Notes under the pieces: model-generated
What the model was told of the DNA's origin: nothing
Database searches by the model: none
What the model saw: the letters and a program-made list of their open reading frames with translations, nothing else
Origin: Strongylocentrotus droebachiensis
Taxonomy: Eukaryota; Echinodermata; Echinoidea; Camarodonta; Strongylocentrotidae
DNA: 64,000 nucleotides
Assembly (NCBI GenBank): GCA_035222895.1
Contig: JAVYIG010005385.1
Coordinates: 62,001 to 126,000, forward strand
Direction: 5' to 3'
Program-made: the position numbers and the translations under genes
Shown here: positions 31,626 to 40,894 of the stretch, piece after piece
How positions within the stretch are numbered: the stretch's first letter is position 1
Layout of the letters: each line of letters begins with the position of its first letter

Positions 31626-33401
31626 ATGAGAAAGTGGAGGCCAGCAGATGTCCCTGCAGATGAGGTGTGGAAAGAAGTCCACCAAATTGTAGTCCCTTCT
31701 ACATACAGGCAGGATATAATTAGCCTTGCTCATGAAGCTCCACTTGCAGGTCACTTAGGGGTTCACAAAACCCAGGAGAAAATTCTTTCTCATTTCTTTT
31801 GGCCAGGTGTGCAAAAAGATGTTGCAAATTTTTGCAGAAGTTGCCATGCATGTCAAGTTGTAGGTAAACCGAATCAGAAAATACCGGCAGCACCATTGAA
31901 GCCAATACCGGCGTTCGATGAGCCATTTTCTAGGATCATAGTAGATTGTGTAGGTCCTCTGCCAAAGACAAAGGCAGGTAATGAATACTTACTGACGATA
32001 ATGTGCGCTGCGACGAGATATACCGAAGCGATACCACTAAGGCGCATTACAGCTAATAATGTAACAAAGGCATTAGTGAAATTTTTCACTACTGTAGGGC
32101 TACCAAAAACTGTACAATCTGATCAAGGGTCAAATTTCATGTCTAGGGTGTTCAATCAGGTGTTGAAGGAACTGGGCGTAAAACATGTAGTTTCGAGTGC
32201 ATACCACCCAGAGTCCCAGGGAGCACTGGAGAGATTCCACCAGACTTTGAAGAATATGTTGAAAACTTATTGTATGGAGTCAGAGAAACAATGGGATGAG
32301 GGAGTTCCCTTGTTATTGTTTGCTGTGCGGGATGCTGTACAGGAGTCGCTTGGCTTCAGTTCTTTTGAGTTGGTATACGGTCACTCAGTACGTGGACCAT
32401 TGAAGTTGCTGAAAGAGAGACTGTTGTGTGATGATGCACAAACAAATGTGTTGGAGTATGTGAGTACTTTCCGTGAGAGAATGCATAAGGCGTGGGAGGT
32501 TGCCAGACAGAATTTGTCAGATTCTCAGGAGAAGATGAAGTCATGGTATGACAGGAAATCCAAAGAGAGGAATTTCGAGGTAGGAGATGAAGTCTTGGTC
32601 TTACTGCCGATAGTTGGTCATTCTCTGCAGGCTAGATTTTCTGGGCCGTACACTATTGCTAAGAAAGTTGGTGATGTCGACTACGTTGTCAATACTCCAG
32701 ATAGGCAGAAGAAGAGACGTGTGTGTCATGTGAATATGCTTAAGCCATATATCCGAAGAGATGACGAGAGTAAAGCACAACCAGTGTTGAGTGCTGTTGA
32801 ATGTGACTCAAAGTGTGAAGTTGAGAAGGAAGTGTGCAAGATTGAGACAGAGACCCCATGTGTGAAATTGAAAAATTCAGAGGTTCTAGCACACATCGAT
32901 AACAAATTAACACACTTATCTGTGAAGGAGAGGAGTGATGTGAAAGAGCTGTTGAGTGAATATCCACAGTTATTTGCTGATGTTCCCTCTCGAACTGATG
33001 TTGTTGAGCATGATGTTGATGTTGGAGATACAACCCCAATCAAACAGGCACCATATCGTGCAAACCCGACAAAACTGAAAAATCTTGAAAAGGAAATCGA
33101 ATACATGCTACAGAACGGCATTGTTGAGCCAAGTAGTAGTGCATGGTCTTCACCTTGCATCCTCGTTCCGAAACCGGATAAATCTAATCGTTTCTGTACG
33201 GATTACAGGAAAGTAAACGCGTGCACGAAGACAGATTCTTTTCCGATTCCGCGAATAGATGATTGCATAGACCGTATAGGCAAAGCAAAGTATGTGAGCA
33301 AATTTGATCTCTTAAAGGGATACTGGCAAATCCCTTTGACAAAAAGAGCACAAGAGATCTCTGCGTTTCTACTCCGCAAGGCCTTTTCCAATACACAGTG
33401 A
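31626..33401 (+). CDS. pol: Integrase followed by N-terminal half of reverse transcriptase
   Basis: 591 codons in the same frame as gag. The HHCC zinc finger lies at about residues 38-80 (HEAPLAGHLGVHKTQ ... CRSCHACQ). The catalytic triad is D107, D166 and E202, with the exact 35-residue spacing between the last two. A C-terminal beta domain (VGDEVLVLLPIVGHSLQARF) and HVNMLKPY follow. From about residue 430 the RT begins: EYPQLFADVPSRTD, then IVEPSSSAWSSPCILVPKP, FCTDYRKVNACT and FDLLKGYWQIPLT. The frame is lost about 20 residues later at 33365-33380, where one base appears missing. The annotated Met is probably not the start of the original polyprotein. No LTR or envelope lies between integrase and RT, so the order is genuine rather than two elements side by side. 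Confidence 0.9.
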   Translation: MRKWRPADVPADEVWKEVHQIVVPSTYRQDIISLAHEAPLAGHLGVHKTQEKILSHFFWPGVQKDVANFCRSCHACQVVGKPNQKIPAAPLKPIPAFDEPFSRIIVDCVGPLPKTKAGNEYLLTIMCAATRYTEAIPLRRITANNVTKALVKFFTTVGLPKTVQSDQGSNFMSRVFNQVLKELGVKHVVSSAYHPESQGALERFHQTLKNMLKTYCMESEKQWDEGVPLLLFAVRDAVQESLGFSSFELVYGHSVRGPLKLLKERLLCDDAQTNVLEYVSTFRERMHKAWEVARQNLSDSQEKMKSWYDRKSKERNFEVGDEVLVLLPIVGHSLQARFSGPYTIAKKVGDVDYVVNTPDRQKKRRVCHVNMLKPYIRRDDESKAQPVLSAVECDSKCEVEKEVCKIETETPCVKLKNSEVLAHIDNKLTHLSVKERSDVKELLSEYPQLFADVPSRTDVVEHDVDVGDTTPIKQAPYRANPTKLKNLEKEIEYMLQNGIVEPSSSAWSSPCILVPKPDKSNRFCTDYRKVNACTKTDSFPIPRIDDCIDRIGKAKYVSKFDLLKGYWQIPLTKRAQEISAFLLRKAFSNTQ

Positions 33402-33721
33402 TGCCTTTTGGCATGAAAAATGCGCCTGCGACATTCCAAAGACTTGTGAATAATCTTGTAGCAAATATGGCAGGTTGCGAAGCATACATAGATGACGTAA
33501 TCGTGTATAGTGAGGAGTGGGATGAGCACGTACAGAGAATCAGAGAGTTGTTTGAAAGGTTGTCCATTGCCAAAATGACAGTCAATTTGGCAAAGAGTGA
33601 GTTTGCAGGTGCCACCGTCCTTTTCCTTGGGCATGTTGTTGGTTCGGGTCAAGTTCGGCCAATCTCGGCGAAGGTCGATTCCATCCTGGCTTTCCCGACT
33701 CAACCAACCGGAAGGAATTGA
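33398..33721 (+). CDS. pol: Reverse transcriptase, central part (frame 2)
   Basis: It continues the RT after the first break with MPFGMKNAPATFQRLVN and the YIDDVIVYS catalytic motif (metal-binding aspartates), then VLFLGHVV. It ends at 33719-33721 where a second one-base shift moves the frame into the RNase H block. Confidence 0.85.
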   Translation: MMPFGMKNAPATFQRLVNNLVANMAGCEAYIDDVIVYSEEWDEHVQRIRELFERLSIAKMTVNLAKSEFAGATVLFLGHVVGSGQVRPISAKVDSILAFPTQPTGRN

Positions 33722-34287
33722 TGCGGTTCCTGGGCATGGCAGGCTATTATAGAAGATTCTGCCATAACTTCTCCGATATCGTGGTTCCCCTAACCAATCT
33801 GTTGCGAAAGCAGGTGCAGTTCATCTGGTCTGACGACTGTGAGAGTGCTTTCAACCAAGCGAAAGCCCTCTTATCTACCAATCCAGTACTGATGGCTCCG
33901 GATTTCAACCAGCCGTTCAGCATGATGGTGGACGCGAGTGATGTGGGTGCTGGTGCAGTTCTTACTCAAGCAGACGCTGAAGGTATCGACAGACCCATAT
34001 CATTCTTCTCGAAGAAATTCAGTGCAAGTCAAAAGAACTATTCTACTGTGGAAAAAGAAACATTGGCTTTGATACTTGCACTTGAACATTTTGACGTGTA
34101 TGTCAGTGGATCTCAACATACAGTGAGGGTATTAACTGATCATAATCCCCTGACATTCCTCGACAGAATGAAAAACAAGAACCAAAGACTAACGCGATGG
34201 AGTTTGCTGCTCCAAGAATACAACTTGGACATTCTACATGTGCCAGGAAAGGACAATGTTATTGCGGACGCTTTATCTCGTGTGTGA
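33718..34287 (+). CDS. pol: RT connection and RNase H domain
   Basis: MRFLGMAGYYRRFCHNFSD (RT thumb/connection of gypsy elements), then the RNase H residues MMVDASDVGAGAV, EKETLALILALEHF and VLTDHNPLTFL. It ends IIADALSR-like (VIADALSRV) and a stop at 34285, the usual end of gypsy RNase H. No integrase follows, consistent with the rearranged order. Confidence 0.88.
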   Translation: MMRFLGMAGYYRRFCHNFSDIVVPLTNLLRKQVQFIWSDDCESAFNQAKALLSTNPVLMAPDFNQPFSMMVDASDVGAGAVLTQADAEGIDRPISFFSKKFSASQKNYSTVEKETLALILALEHFDVYVSGSQHTVRVLTDHNPLTFLDRMKNKNQRLTRWSLLLQEYNLDILHVPGKDNVIADALSRV

Positions 34288-34735
34288 TATTTGGACAGAA
34301 GTGAGCAACTAATTGATATATTCACATGGAAAAGTAAACAACCCTTGTGTGAACCATATTTCTTGAACAGTTGAACACTTACAGTGAAGCATCATTCTTG
34401 AACAGTTGAACATTGGTGAATTCACTGGAATTCTATGTGAGAAAGGAAACCAGAATTTTTAACTTTGATGGTTTCTTTAATAATCACAAAGCATTGTGAA
34501 CATAGACTGATTGGACTCATTGAAACTGTTTATTGGACTCAAAGAAAAATGTATTTTTCTTATGTTTGCTTTCCAGATGTCTGTAAACCAGTGTATATAT
34601 GTATGTGATATGCTTATCGTATTCGTTGACGAATTTGAACATGCATGATAATATTATTGTGTTAAAACCCTGTTGGTACAAAAACAAGGAACTTGAAAGA
34701 CTAGTGAGTTATCATTTTGTCTGTGCATATATATA
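34288..34735 (+). other. 3' non-coding part of the Gmr1-type element or flank
   Basis: AT-rich. A direct repeat TTCTTGAACAGTTGAACA occurs at about 34361 and 34395. A polypurine-like GAGAAAGGAAACCAGAA lies at 34439-34455. No match to the putative 5' LTR was seen. Confidence 0.4.
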
Positions 34736-35615
34736 CAGTGCGTCCCAGAAAAAACGAAACCGAGAAGTATCGATGTTTTATCATAACTTAATCACAACCA
34801 TAATTAATGAATGATACATATTTGGAAGGCTTAGAGTCTCCTCTTTCAGTTGATGCTACTCACGTGATGCATATTTTACGCATGAGTGATTAAAAGCAAT
34901 TTGAAGGAAGGGAACCAAACAGTAATTTGGCGGGCGGTATCTGAATTTCAAAGAAAAACAATCATATTTCTAGAAATTTCATTTTCTGCTCTTTCATAAT
35001 ACCTCAATCAAGAAAAATGAGCCAGGAATAACAAAGTTCTGTTTGTTTAAAGTAGCCCTTACATTTTCATAATTTTAACGAACGAATTCGTTTTCACTGG
35101 GTGCCTGCCCTAGCAAAAAGCAGATTTGACAAAAGACTTAACTCCGTTTCGTTGACTATCAGCCATGCATGAAGACTCTCGTCTACGGCTGATTGTCAAC
35201 GAAACGGAGTTAAGTCTTTTGTTAATTTCGTTTATTGATACGGCAGGCAGCCAGTAAAAACGAATTCGTTTGATAAAATTATGGAAATGCAAGCACTACT
35301 TTAAACAAACAGAACTTTATCATTCCTCGCTCATTTTTCCTGATTGAGGTGTCATATGAAAGGGCAGAAACTCAACTTTCTAGAAATGTGAATTTTTCTT
35401 CGAAATTCAGATACCGCCCGCCAAATGTCTTTTTGGTTTCCTTTCTTCAAATTGCTTTTAATCACTCATGCTTGAAATATGCATTATCCGAGTAGCATCA
35501 CATGAAAGAAGAGACTCTAAGCTTTCCAAATATGTATCATTCATTAATTATAGTTGTGATTAATTTATGATATAACATCGATACTTCTCGGTTTCGTTTT
35601 TTCTGGGACGCACTG
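34736..35615. mobile_element. 880-bp foldback (near-complete palindrome), Tc1/mariner-type ends, TA target duplication
   Basis: Left CAGTGCGTCCCAGAAAAAAC is exactly inverted at the right end, with TA on both sides (34734-34735, 35616-35617). The inversion continues across the element (CTTAGAGTCTC, GGCGGGCGGTATCTGAATTTC, GAACGAATTCGTTTT, AAAAGACTTAACTCCGTTTC) to a loop of a few tens of bases near 35175. The arms are therefore each about 425 bp with sparse mismatches. No ORF of note. Confidence 0.93.
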
Positions 35616-36039
35616 TATATATATGAAAACAGAAACAGTAAATTGATTTATATGTTTTATCCAAGGCAGGATAAATATTAAAAGAAAGAATTTTGGAACA
35701 AAAAGGATTTTGGTGTTTTACCATATATCTTTGGTTATGGATATAAAGTAATCAAAAAGTGTTCTTGAAAATATTCAATACTCAACCAACACAGATGATA
35801 TGGTTTTGCACTACAACGCAAAACTTCAGATTAATAGTAACATGTTTCTACAACTGACGTGAAGGCTATATTATATTATCTTTCAGACAGGTTTAATGTT
35901 GCTGAAGTTTGCTTAGTATTATTTTTATGCAAAGAAATATGTTTAGATTCAAAATTGCGAAGAAGCATGAAGACATATTAATATTGATAGGTCATTTAAG
36001 GTGAACTTCTCTGCGATTTGAATTGTATTTGTTTTATGT
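35616..36039. other. AT-rich interval, no gene seen
   Basis: No coding or structural signal recognised. It may contain remnant 3' sequence of the Gmr1-type element (A-rich GATAAATATTAAAAGAAAG). Confidence 0.4.
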
Positions 36040-38160
36040 TTAGTACAAACGACTTCTGATATATGCAAAAGTGAGCGATAAAAATGATAGAGCAGGATGC
36101 TAAAAGAAGCTACAACATACTCCAAAATCAACAAAAACCAAGCGGAAATAACGGTGATATTGCTCGTAAAAGAGAGGAATGTAGAATCCAGATTTGAGAA
36201 AAAGTCATCTCCCATAGGGACTACACGCAAAAAGTAATGGATCAAGTGATAATAGGGGATAATAAAGTAAATATGGTTGTTTATTACATTATTTGCGATT
36301 GTACGTGTTTTAATATTCAAAGGAGATGGTACAGTGAAAGGTCAAAAAGAAAAAAAAGTGAAGAAAACAAATTGTTGGAGACACCCGGACTCGAACCAGG
36401 GACCTCGAGGTCGGAAGTCAAGTGCGTTACCGATATACCAAAACATTTCCCATAGAGATCACACGTAAACGGAAAATGGAATTCTCAAATCCCACTTTGC
36501 AAGTGAAATATGAGCATGATCCCGGCATCTGATCGAGAAATAAATGGCACATTTGTGATAGCTTATTGTCTCAGCTACAACATACTCGATGCTCAGCGAA
36601 AACGAAGCTAAGACGACGGAGATATTGCTCGTGAAAGACGGAAATGTAGAATCCAGTTTTCAGAAAAAGTCATGTCCCATAGAGAATACACGCAAAATGT
36701 AAAAAATTGACATGCCTCCTTTAATCGCAAAAAAAAGCCATGATATTTTCATCAAAATGAAAATTTGTGGATACTGCATCTGTAGAGAATTGTCTCAGCT
36801 AAAACATATCAAAATTTGGATGAAATCGATCAATATTTACAGAGATACAATCAATTTTCCAAAAATATGATGACGTCATAATATGCAAATTGAAATTTTG
36901 AGTTCGGAGGGCCATTATGATGATGTCATGAGTTAATTGAGGGTCAAATGAGACATGAAATCATATTTCCGACTCATACTTTATCAAGATATGAAAAAAA
37001 AATTGGGGTCATCTTGCATCGTAAAGAGCTACAATGGATTTTGTATAGGCATGTTTTTGCCCATATATGCTATGTATTACAAGAGCTCGCACGCACAGAC
37101 ATTTACCTTGAACGGAGGCCATCATAAATACGTCATGAGTTAATTGAGTGTTCGAACGGAATTTACCTTGAACGGACGCTCATTTCGTTATTAATGATCA
37201 TAAAGAGATAAACATGGTATCAAATTGTTCGGAATAAAATGGGCAATACTATGATAGACAAAAAAAAGGAGATTTTAGGTTGCGTACGACCATTACGAAC
37301 ACAAACGTGCGCGTAAACGGAAAATGGAATTCTCAAATCCCACTTTGTAAGTGAAATATGAGCATGATCCCGGCATCTGATCGAAAAATAAAGGGCACAC
37401 TTGTGATAGCTTATTGTCTCAGTTAACACATACTTAAAGCTCAGCGTAAACAAAGATAAAACGACGGAGATATTGCTCGCGAAAGACGAGAATGTAGAAT
37501 CCAGTTTTGAGAAAAAGTCATGTCCCATAGAGAATACACGCAAAATGTAAAAAATTGACATGCCTCCTTTAATCGCAAAAATACGCCATGATACCATTGT
37601 CAAGATGAAATATCGTGGCAACTGCATTTGTAGAAAATATTCTCAGGTAGAACATATCAAAATTTGAAAGAAAATTGATCAATATTTACAGAGATACAAT
37701 CAATTTTCCAAAAATCTGCTGACGTCATAATATGAAAATTGAAATTTTGAGTTCGGAGGCCATTATGATGACGTCATGAGTTAATTGAGGGTCAAATGAG
37801 ACATGAAATCATATCTCCAACTCATAATCTATCCAAATATTTAAAAAAATGGGGGGTAACCATCCATTCTGAAGAGTTACAATGAATTTTGTATAGGCAT
37901 GTTTTTGCACATGTATTGTGGATACAGATAGCGCAGATCCGCGCGTACTGTAAACTTTGACGGACGCTCATTGCGTTATTACTGGTCAAAAAAAGGTGAA
38001 CAAGGTATCAAAATGCTTGGAAAAATGTAATAAATATAATAGTGAAAATTTGGCAATTCCATGTTGCAAAATGATAGTACGCGCGGTCACGCGCGGAAAC
38101 GCGCAAAAATATAAGTGCTCGCGCGCAAATTTTGGAAATGCTTACAATGGCCTAAAAAGT
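36040..38160. repeat. Three direct copies of a dispersed repeat
   Basis: Partial copy 36040-36240, long copies about 36468-37200 and 37314-38160, offset by roughly 848 bp. Shared blocks are GGAAATGTAGAATCCAG, GAAAAAGTCATGTCCCATAG, GCAAAATGTAAAAAATTGAC, CATTATGATGACGTCATGAG and GTTAATTGAGGGTCAAATGA. No protein-coding frame. The third copy runs into a block with many GCGCG(T/C) motifs. Confidence 0.85.
36369..36441 (-). pseudogene. tRNA-like sequence or SINE head with A and B boxes
   Basis: On the minus strand box A TGGTATATCGG (36441-36431) and a perfect box B GGTTCGAGTCC (36398-36388) are at tRNA spacing, and the T arm and 3' acceptor GTGTCTCC look intact. The 5' acceptor half does not pair with the 3' half and the anticodon stem is poor. 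It is therefore a tRNA pseudogene or the tRNA-derived part of a SINE, inserted between copies of the surrounding repeat. Confidence 0.55.
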
Positions 38161-38504
38161 GTGCAAAAAAAATTTGGAATGAATTTGAGCATTTTAAAAT
38201 TTTGATGCGCGCGTACGTGCGCGTCAAGGTGCGCGCACGGATTTTGTTGACATTTTTAGTTGACCTTTGACTTGAAGTTGATGTATACCAAATATGGTTG
38301 ATTTTTGATGACTCGTTATTGAGATATGATAATGACCTGATTTTTACAAAATGGCGCCTGGATGACGTCACGATGACCCCATGAACTTGAAAAAGGTTTT
38401 AGGAACTTGATATTATAGGACCTGATGACTGACAGAAATTTCGAAGGAAATTGACCTTGTCGATGTCGAGTAAAATTGTGCACAAAAAAGTGTACGGAAG
38501 AAAT

Positions 38505-38511
38505 AAAAATA

Positions 38512-38543
<32 letters not shown>

Positions 38544-38670
38544 AAATTCTAGCGAAATCAATAGGTGATCTGTCGTTGACAGACCACCTAATAAATAAAG
38601 AATAAAGAAAGAAAATTCTAACGAAATCAATAGGTGATCTGTCATCGACAGACCACCTAATAAATAAAAA
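38505..38670. repeat. (GAAA)n and two tandem ~63-bp hairpin tails
   Basis: After AAAG/GAAA repeats, a unit occurs twice: AATTCTA(G/A)CGAAATCAAT, then GGTGATCTGTC...GACAGACCACC and TAATAAATAAA. Each unit can fold on GGTGATCTGTC/GACAGACCACC. The second ends in a poly-A-like run, suggesting a retroelement 3' end. Confidence 0.7.
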
Positions 38671-40042
38671 AAAAAAAAATACATTGGCAAACGAGAGGTA
38701 AAAGTGATTGGAGAGATGAAGGGGAAAAACATGAGATAATATAAGGAGATATATTGTTCTAAAAACGATTATGACATTATGTAAATCAGTATAAACGTGT
38801 GGACAACATGATAAGGCTTTTGTAATAGGTGCATTAAACGATTATCGAACAATGCGTTGGGGTGATCTGATCTGCGTCCTTGATGAAGTGTAGGTCTAAA
38901 TCAGAGGGGGGAAATACCTGGAGATAGGAGTGAAAAATCGAAGTAATATGGGAAATGAGCCAAAAGGAGTTTGCTTGTGTGTCCGTTTAACTTTCAAATG
39001 CTAAATTTTCCCACGCTTAAGGGGCAACGAATATATACCCTCCCAGCCTAGTCCATCTGCTCTCTCTCAAATTTTGACCATCTAGTAGAGCGTTTTTTCA
39101 CCCGGGGAGCGTCGAGTGAATTTTCGTTAGGCCTATTTTAAAAATATTTTTTGAAATAACAACAACCTAACGACGAGAGAGAAAGAGAGAGAGGAGGAGT
39201 GTGTGAGATACATCCATTCCATTTGTTCTGTTAAGCATCTTATTGAGAGCGCTCTTTCGCCTCTAGGCATCCACTGTCTTTGAGTTAAAAGGAGAAACCA
39301 CTAGCCAGCTTATGGTATGATACGGGTACTCATGACCAGTGGAATTATGTACTAACACGATACAAAATCTTCTCTGTCTTGGAGAAGATTTCTTTTTATA
39401 ATGATGGATACGCCCCTGATGACATCCGTTACTAGGTAAACATGCAAAGAGAATGAAAGAGAGAGAGAGGGGGAATGATGATAAAGAATATAACAAATCT
39501 TTACAACAAGAAAGATAGAAAAACGTAACGGAAAGATGATCAGAGACGATATTAATCATCAAATTTTGCTGAGCTACATATTAGATGGCGCTCTATCGCC
39601 TCCATTGTCGGGAAGTATAGTGTTGGAAATAATTATGAAAGTAAAAATCGAGCGCCTCTTCACTATACGCATTTGAATATATTATCAGGAAATGATAGGG
39701 TAGGTAGGGAGGGGTCAACATTAATTAGGGCATCCCCTATGCTGTAGACTCGTGCAACCTGTATTGATTTTCATCTGGCTAGATACTGATGTCACACAAT
39801 TGATATCGTGGCAACATCGCGTAACACGATCGTAATTATTTTCGAAAATTCAACTAATTTAGTGCTGGTGAAGCACTCAATCTGACCCAGAACAATTTGA
39901 CATCGGCACCTCAAAACTTTCGTTAGATTAATAGATTTAAGGTTGTCAAGGGCTCTTTTAAATTAACTGTAAGAGTCTTATTGGTTTGGGGGTTACAAAT
40001 TGTTATCAATAAAATCACTTAATAATAATATTGATTTAATAT
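38671..40042. other. Interval without recognised genes
   Basis: GA-rich patches at 39175-39205 and 39455-39472. The motif AG(A/T)GCGCTCT(T/A)TCGCCTC occurs near 39246 and 39589. No supported exon. Confidence 0.5.
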
Positions 40043-40444
40043 TGTAACGGAGTTGTTTCACCGTAGCGGGCGCATGTGGATTAGTGCATGCGGGTGGGCA
40101 GTTAGATATTAGGCACGAGCAAGAGAGGACGTGTTCGGGCAGGTAGCTAGGGAGGGCAGGATAAGATAGGTGAAACAGGGTGAATCGGAGTACTGCTATT
40201 AGCTGTTGAAGGGAAGTTACATTGTAAAGTTGGAGTTCTTCGTGAATAAAGGCAAGTACCTTTTGATGTAAAATGACACTGTGTTTCCGTGTATTATAGA
40301 AAAGTAGCGTGATCTTAGTGTGATCGATGATGTTGGAGTGATAGCTTCACTGTTTATGAAAGAACCGTGCGGGTGATTGGAGTCTCGTGAGATTTATTGA
40401 CCGCTCGGTAAATGGTGCAGGGACCCCGGACAAAACCCGTTACA
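40043..40444 (+). repeat. 5' LTR of the second gypsy element
   Basis: 402 bp starting TGTAACGGAG and ending ACCCGTTACA, giving 8-bp perfect inverted ends TGTAACGG/CCGTTACA with the canonical TG...CA. Immediately followed by a primer-site-like sequence. GAATAAAGGCAAG at about 40243 is a possible polyadenylation signal. Confidence 0.85.
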
Positions 40445-40464
40445 TTGGTGGCCGCGGCGGGATA
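40445..40464 (+). promoter_or_regulatory. Primer-binding site of the second gypsy element
   Basis: TTGGTGGCCGCGGCGGGATA abuts the LTR end. A TGG start right after ...TTACA is the expected layout; the matching tRNA was not determined. Confidence 0.6.
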
Positions 40465-40504
40465 AACATGCTGAAGCAGGAATTAAGCAACATCAAGTGA
40501 TTAT

Positions 40505-40785
40505 CGTGAATGCTAGTTCACCTACGCCTACACCTACTATTCACCTACGCCTTCAACTACGCCTTCACCTACTACTAGTTCACCTACACCTACACCTACT
40601 ATAGTTTACCTGAACCTACTAGTTCACCTACACCTACACCTACTATAGTTCACCTACGCCTACACCTACTATAGTTTACCTGAACCTACTAGTTCACCTA
40701 CACCTACACCTACTATAGTTTACCTGAACCTACTAGTTCACCTACATATATAGGTGCCTATTCTCCACATCCTTTCACCTACGTA
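40505..40785 (+). repeat. Tandem CCTACACCTACTA-type repeats in the leader
   Basis: Interleaved units built from TTCACCTACRCCTACACC, TACTATAGTT and TACCTGAACCTACTAG, with a higher-order unit of roughly 55 bp repeated about four times. It lies between primer site and gag ATG, where a packaging signal would be expected; function unknown. Confidence 0.85.
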
Positions 40786-40894
40786 TAGCGCCTATAATGC
40801 TTCTCGTGTTATCACCTAAATAGCGCCTACACACAGCACACTTGCCCAGCTACACAGCACACAGTTAGAAGTTGTTGGATCACCGTGTGCCAGT

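Larger units (their letters stand above)
29041..34287 (+). mobile_element. Ty3/gypsy retrotransposon with Gmr1-type domain order (gag-PR-IN-RT-RH), decayed
   Basis: Coding blocks in order are gag with a zinc knuckle (29778 on), protease with DTGAS, integrase (31626 on), then reverse transcriptase and RNase H (to 34287). Integrase before RT is the Ty1/copia order. Within Ty3/gypsy it is known from the Gmr1 group of deuterostomes, first noted in Atlantic cod and also reported in other deuterostomes. RT and RNase H sequence here are clearly gypsy-like. The 5' LTR probably ends at about 29338, just before a primer site at 29341. Its start and the 3' LTR were not recognised. Frame breaks at about 31590-31625, 33380 and 33710 show it is not autonomous now. 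Confidence 0.85.

Noticed and set aside
32726..33160. 144-codon minus-strand frame
   Set aside because: Shadow of the integrase-RT frame on the plus strand.
33203..33703. 166-codon minus-strand frame
   Set aside because: Shadow of RT; no motif of its own.
37220..37627. 135-codon minus-strand frame
   Set aside because: Lies in a repeat present in three copies, with no conserved frame among the copies and no family motif.
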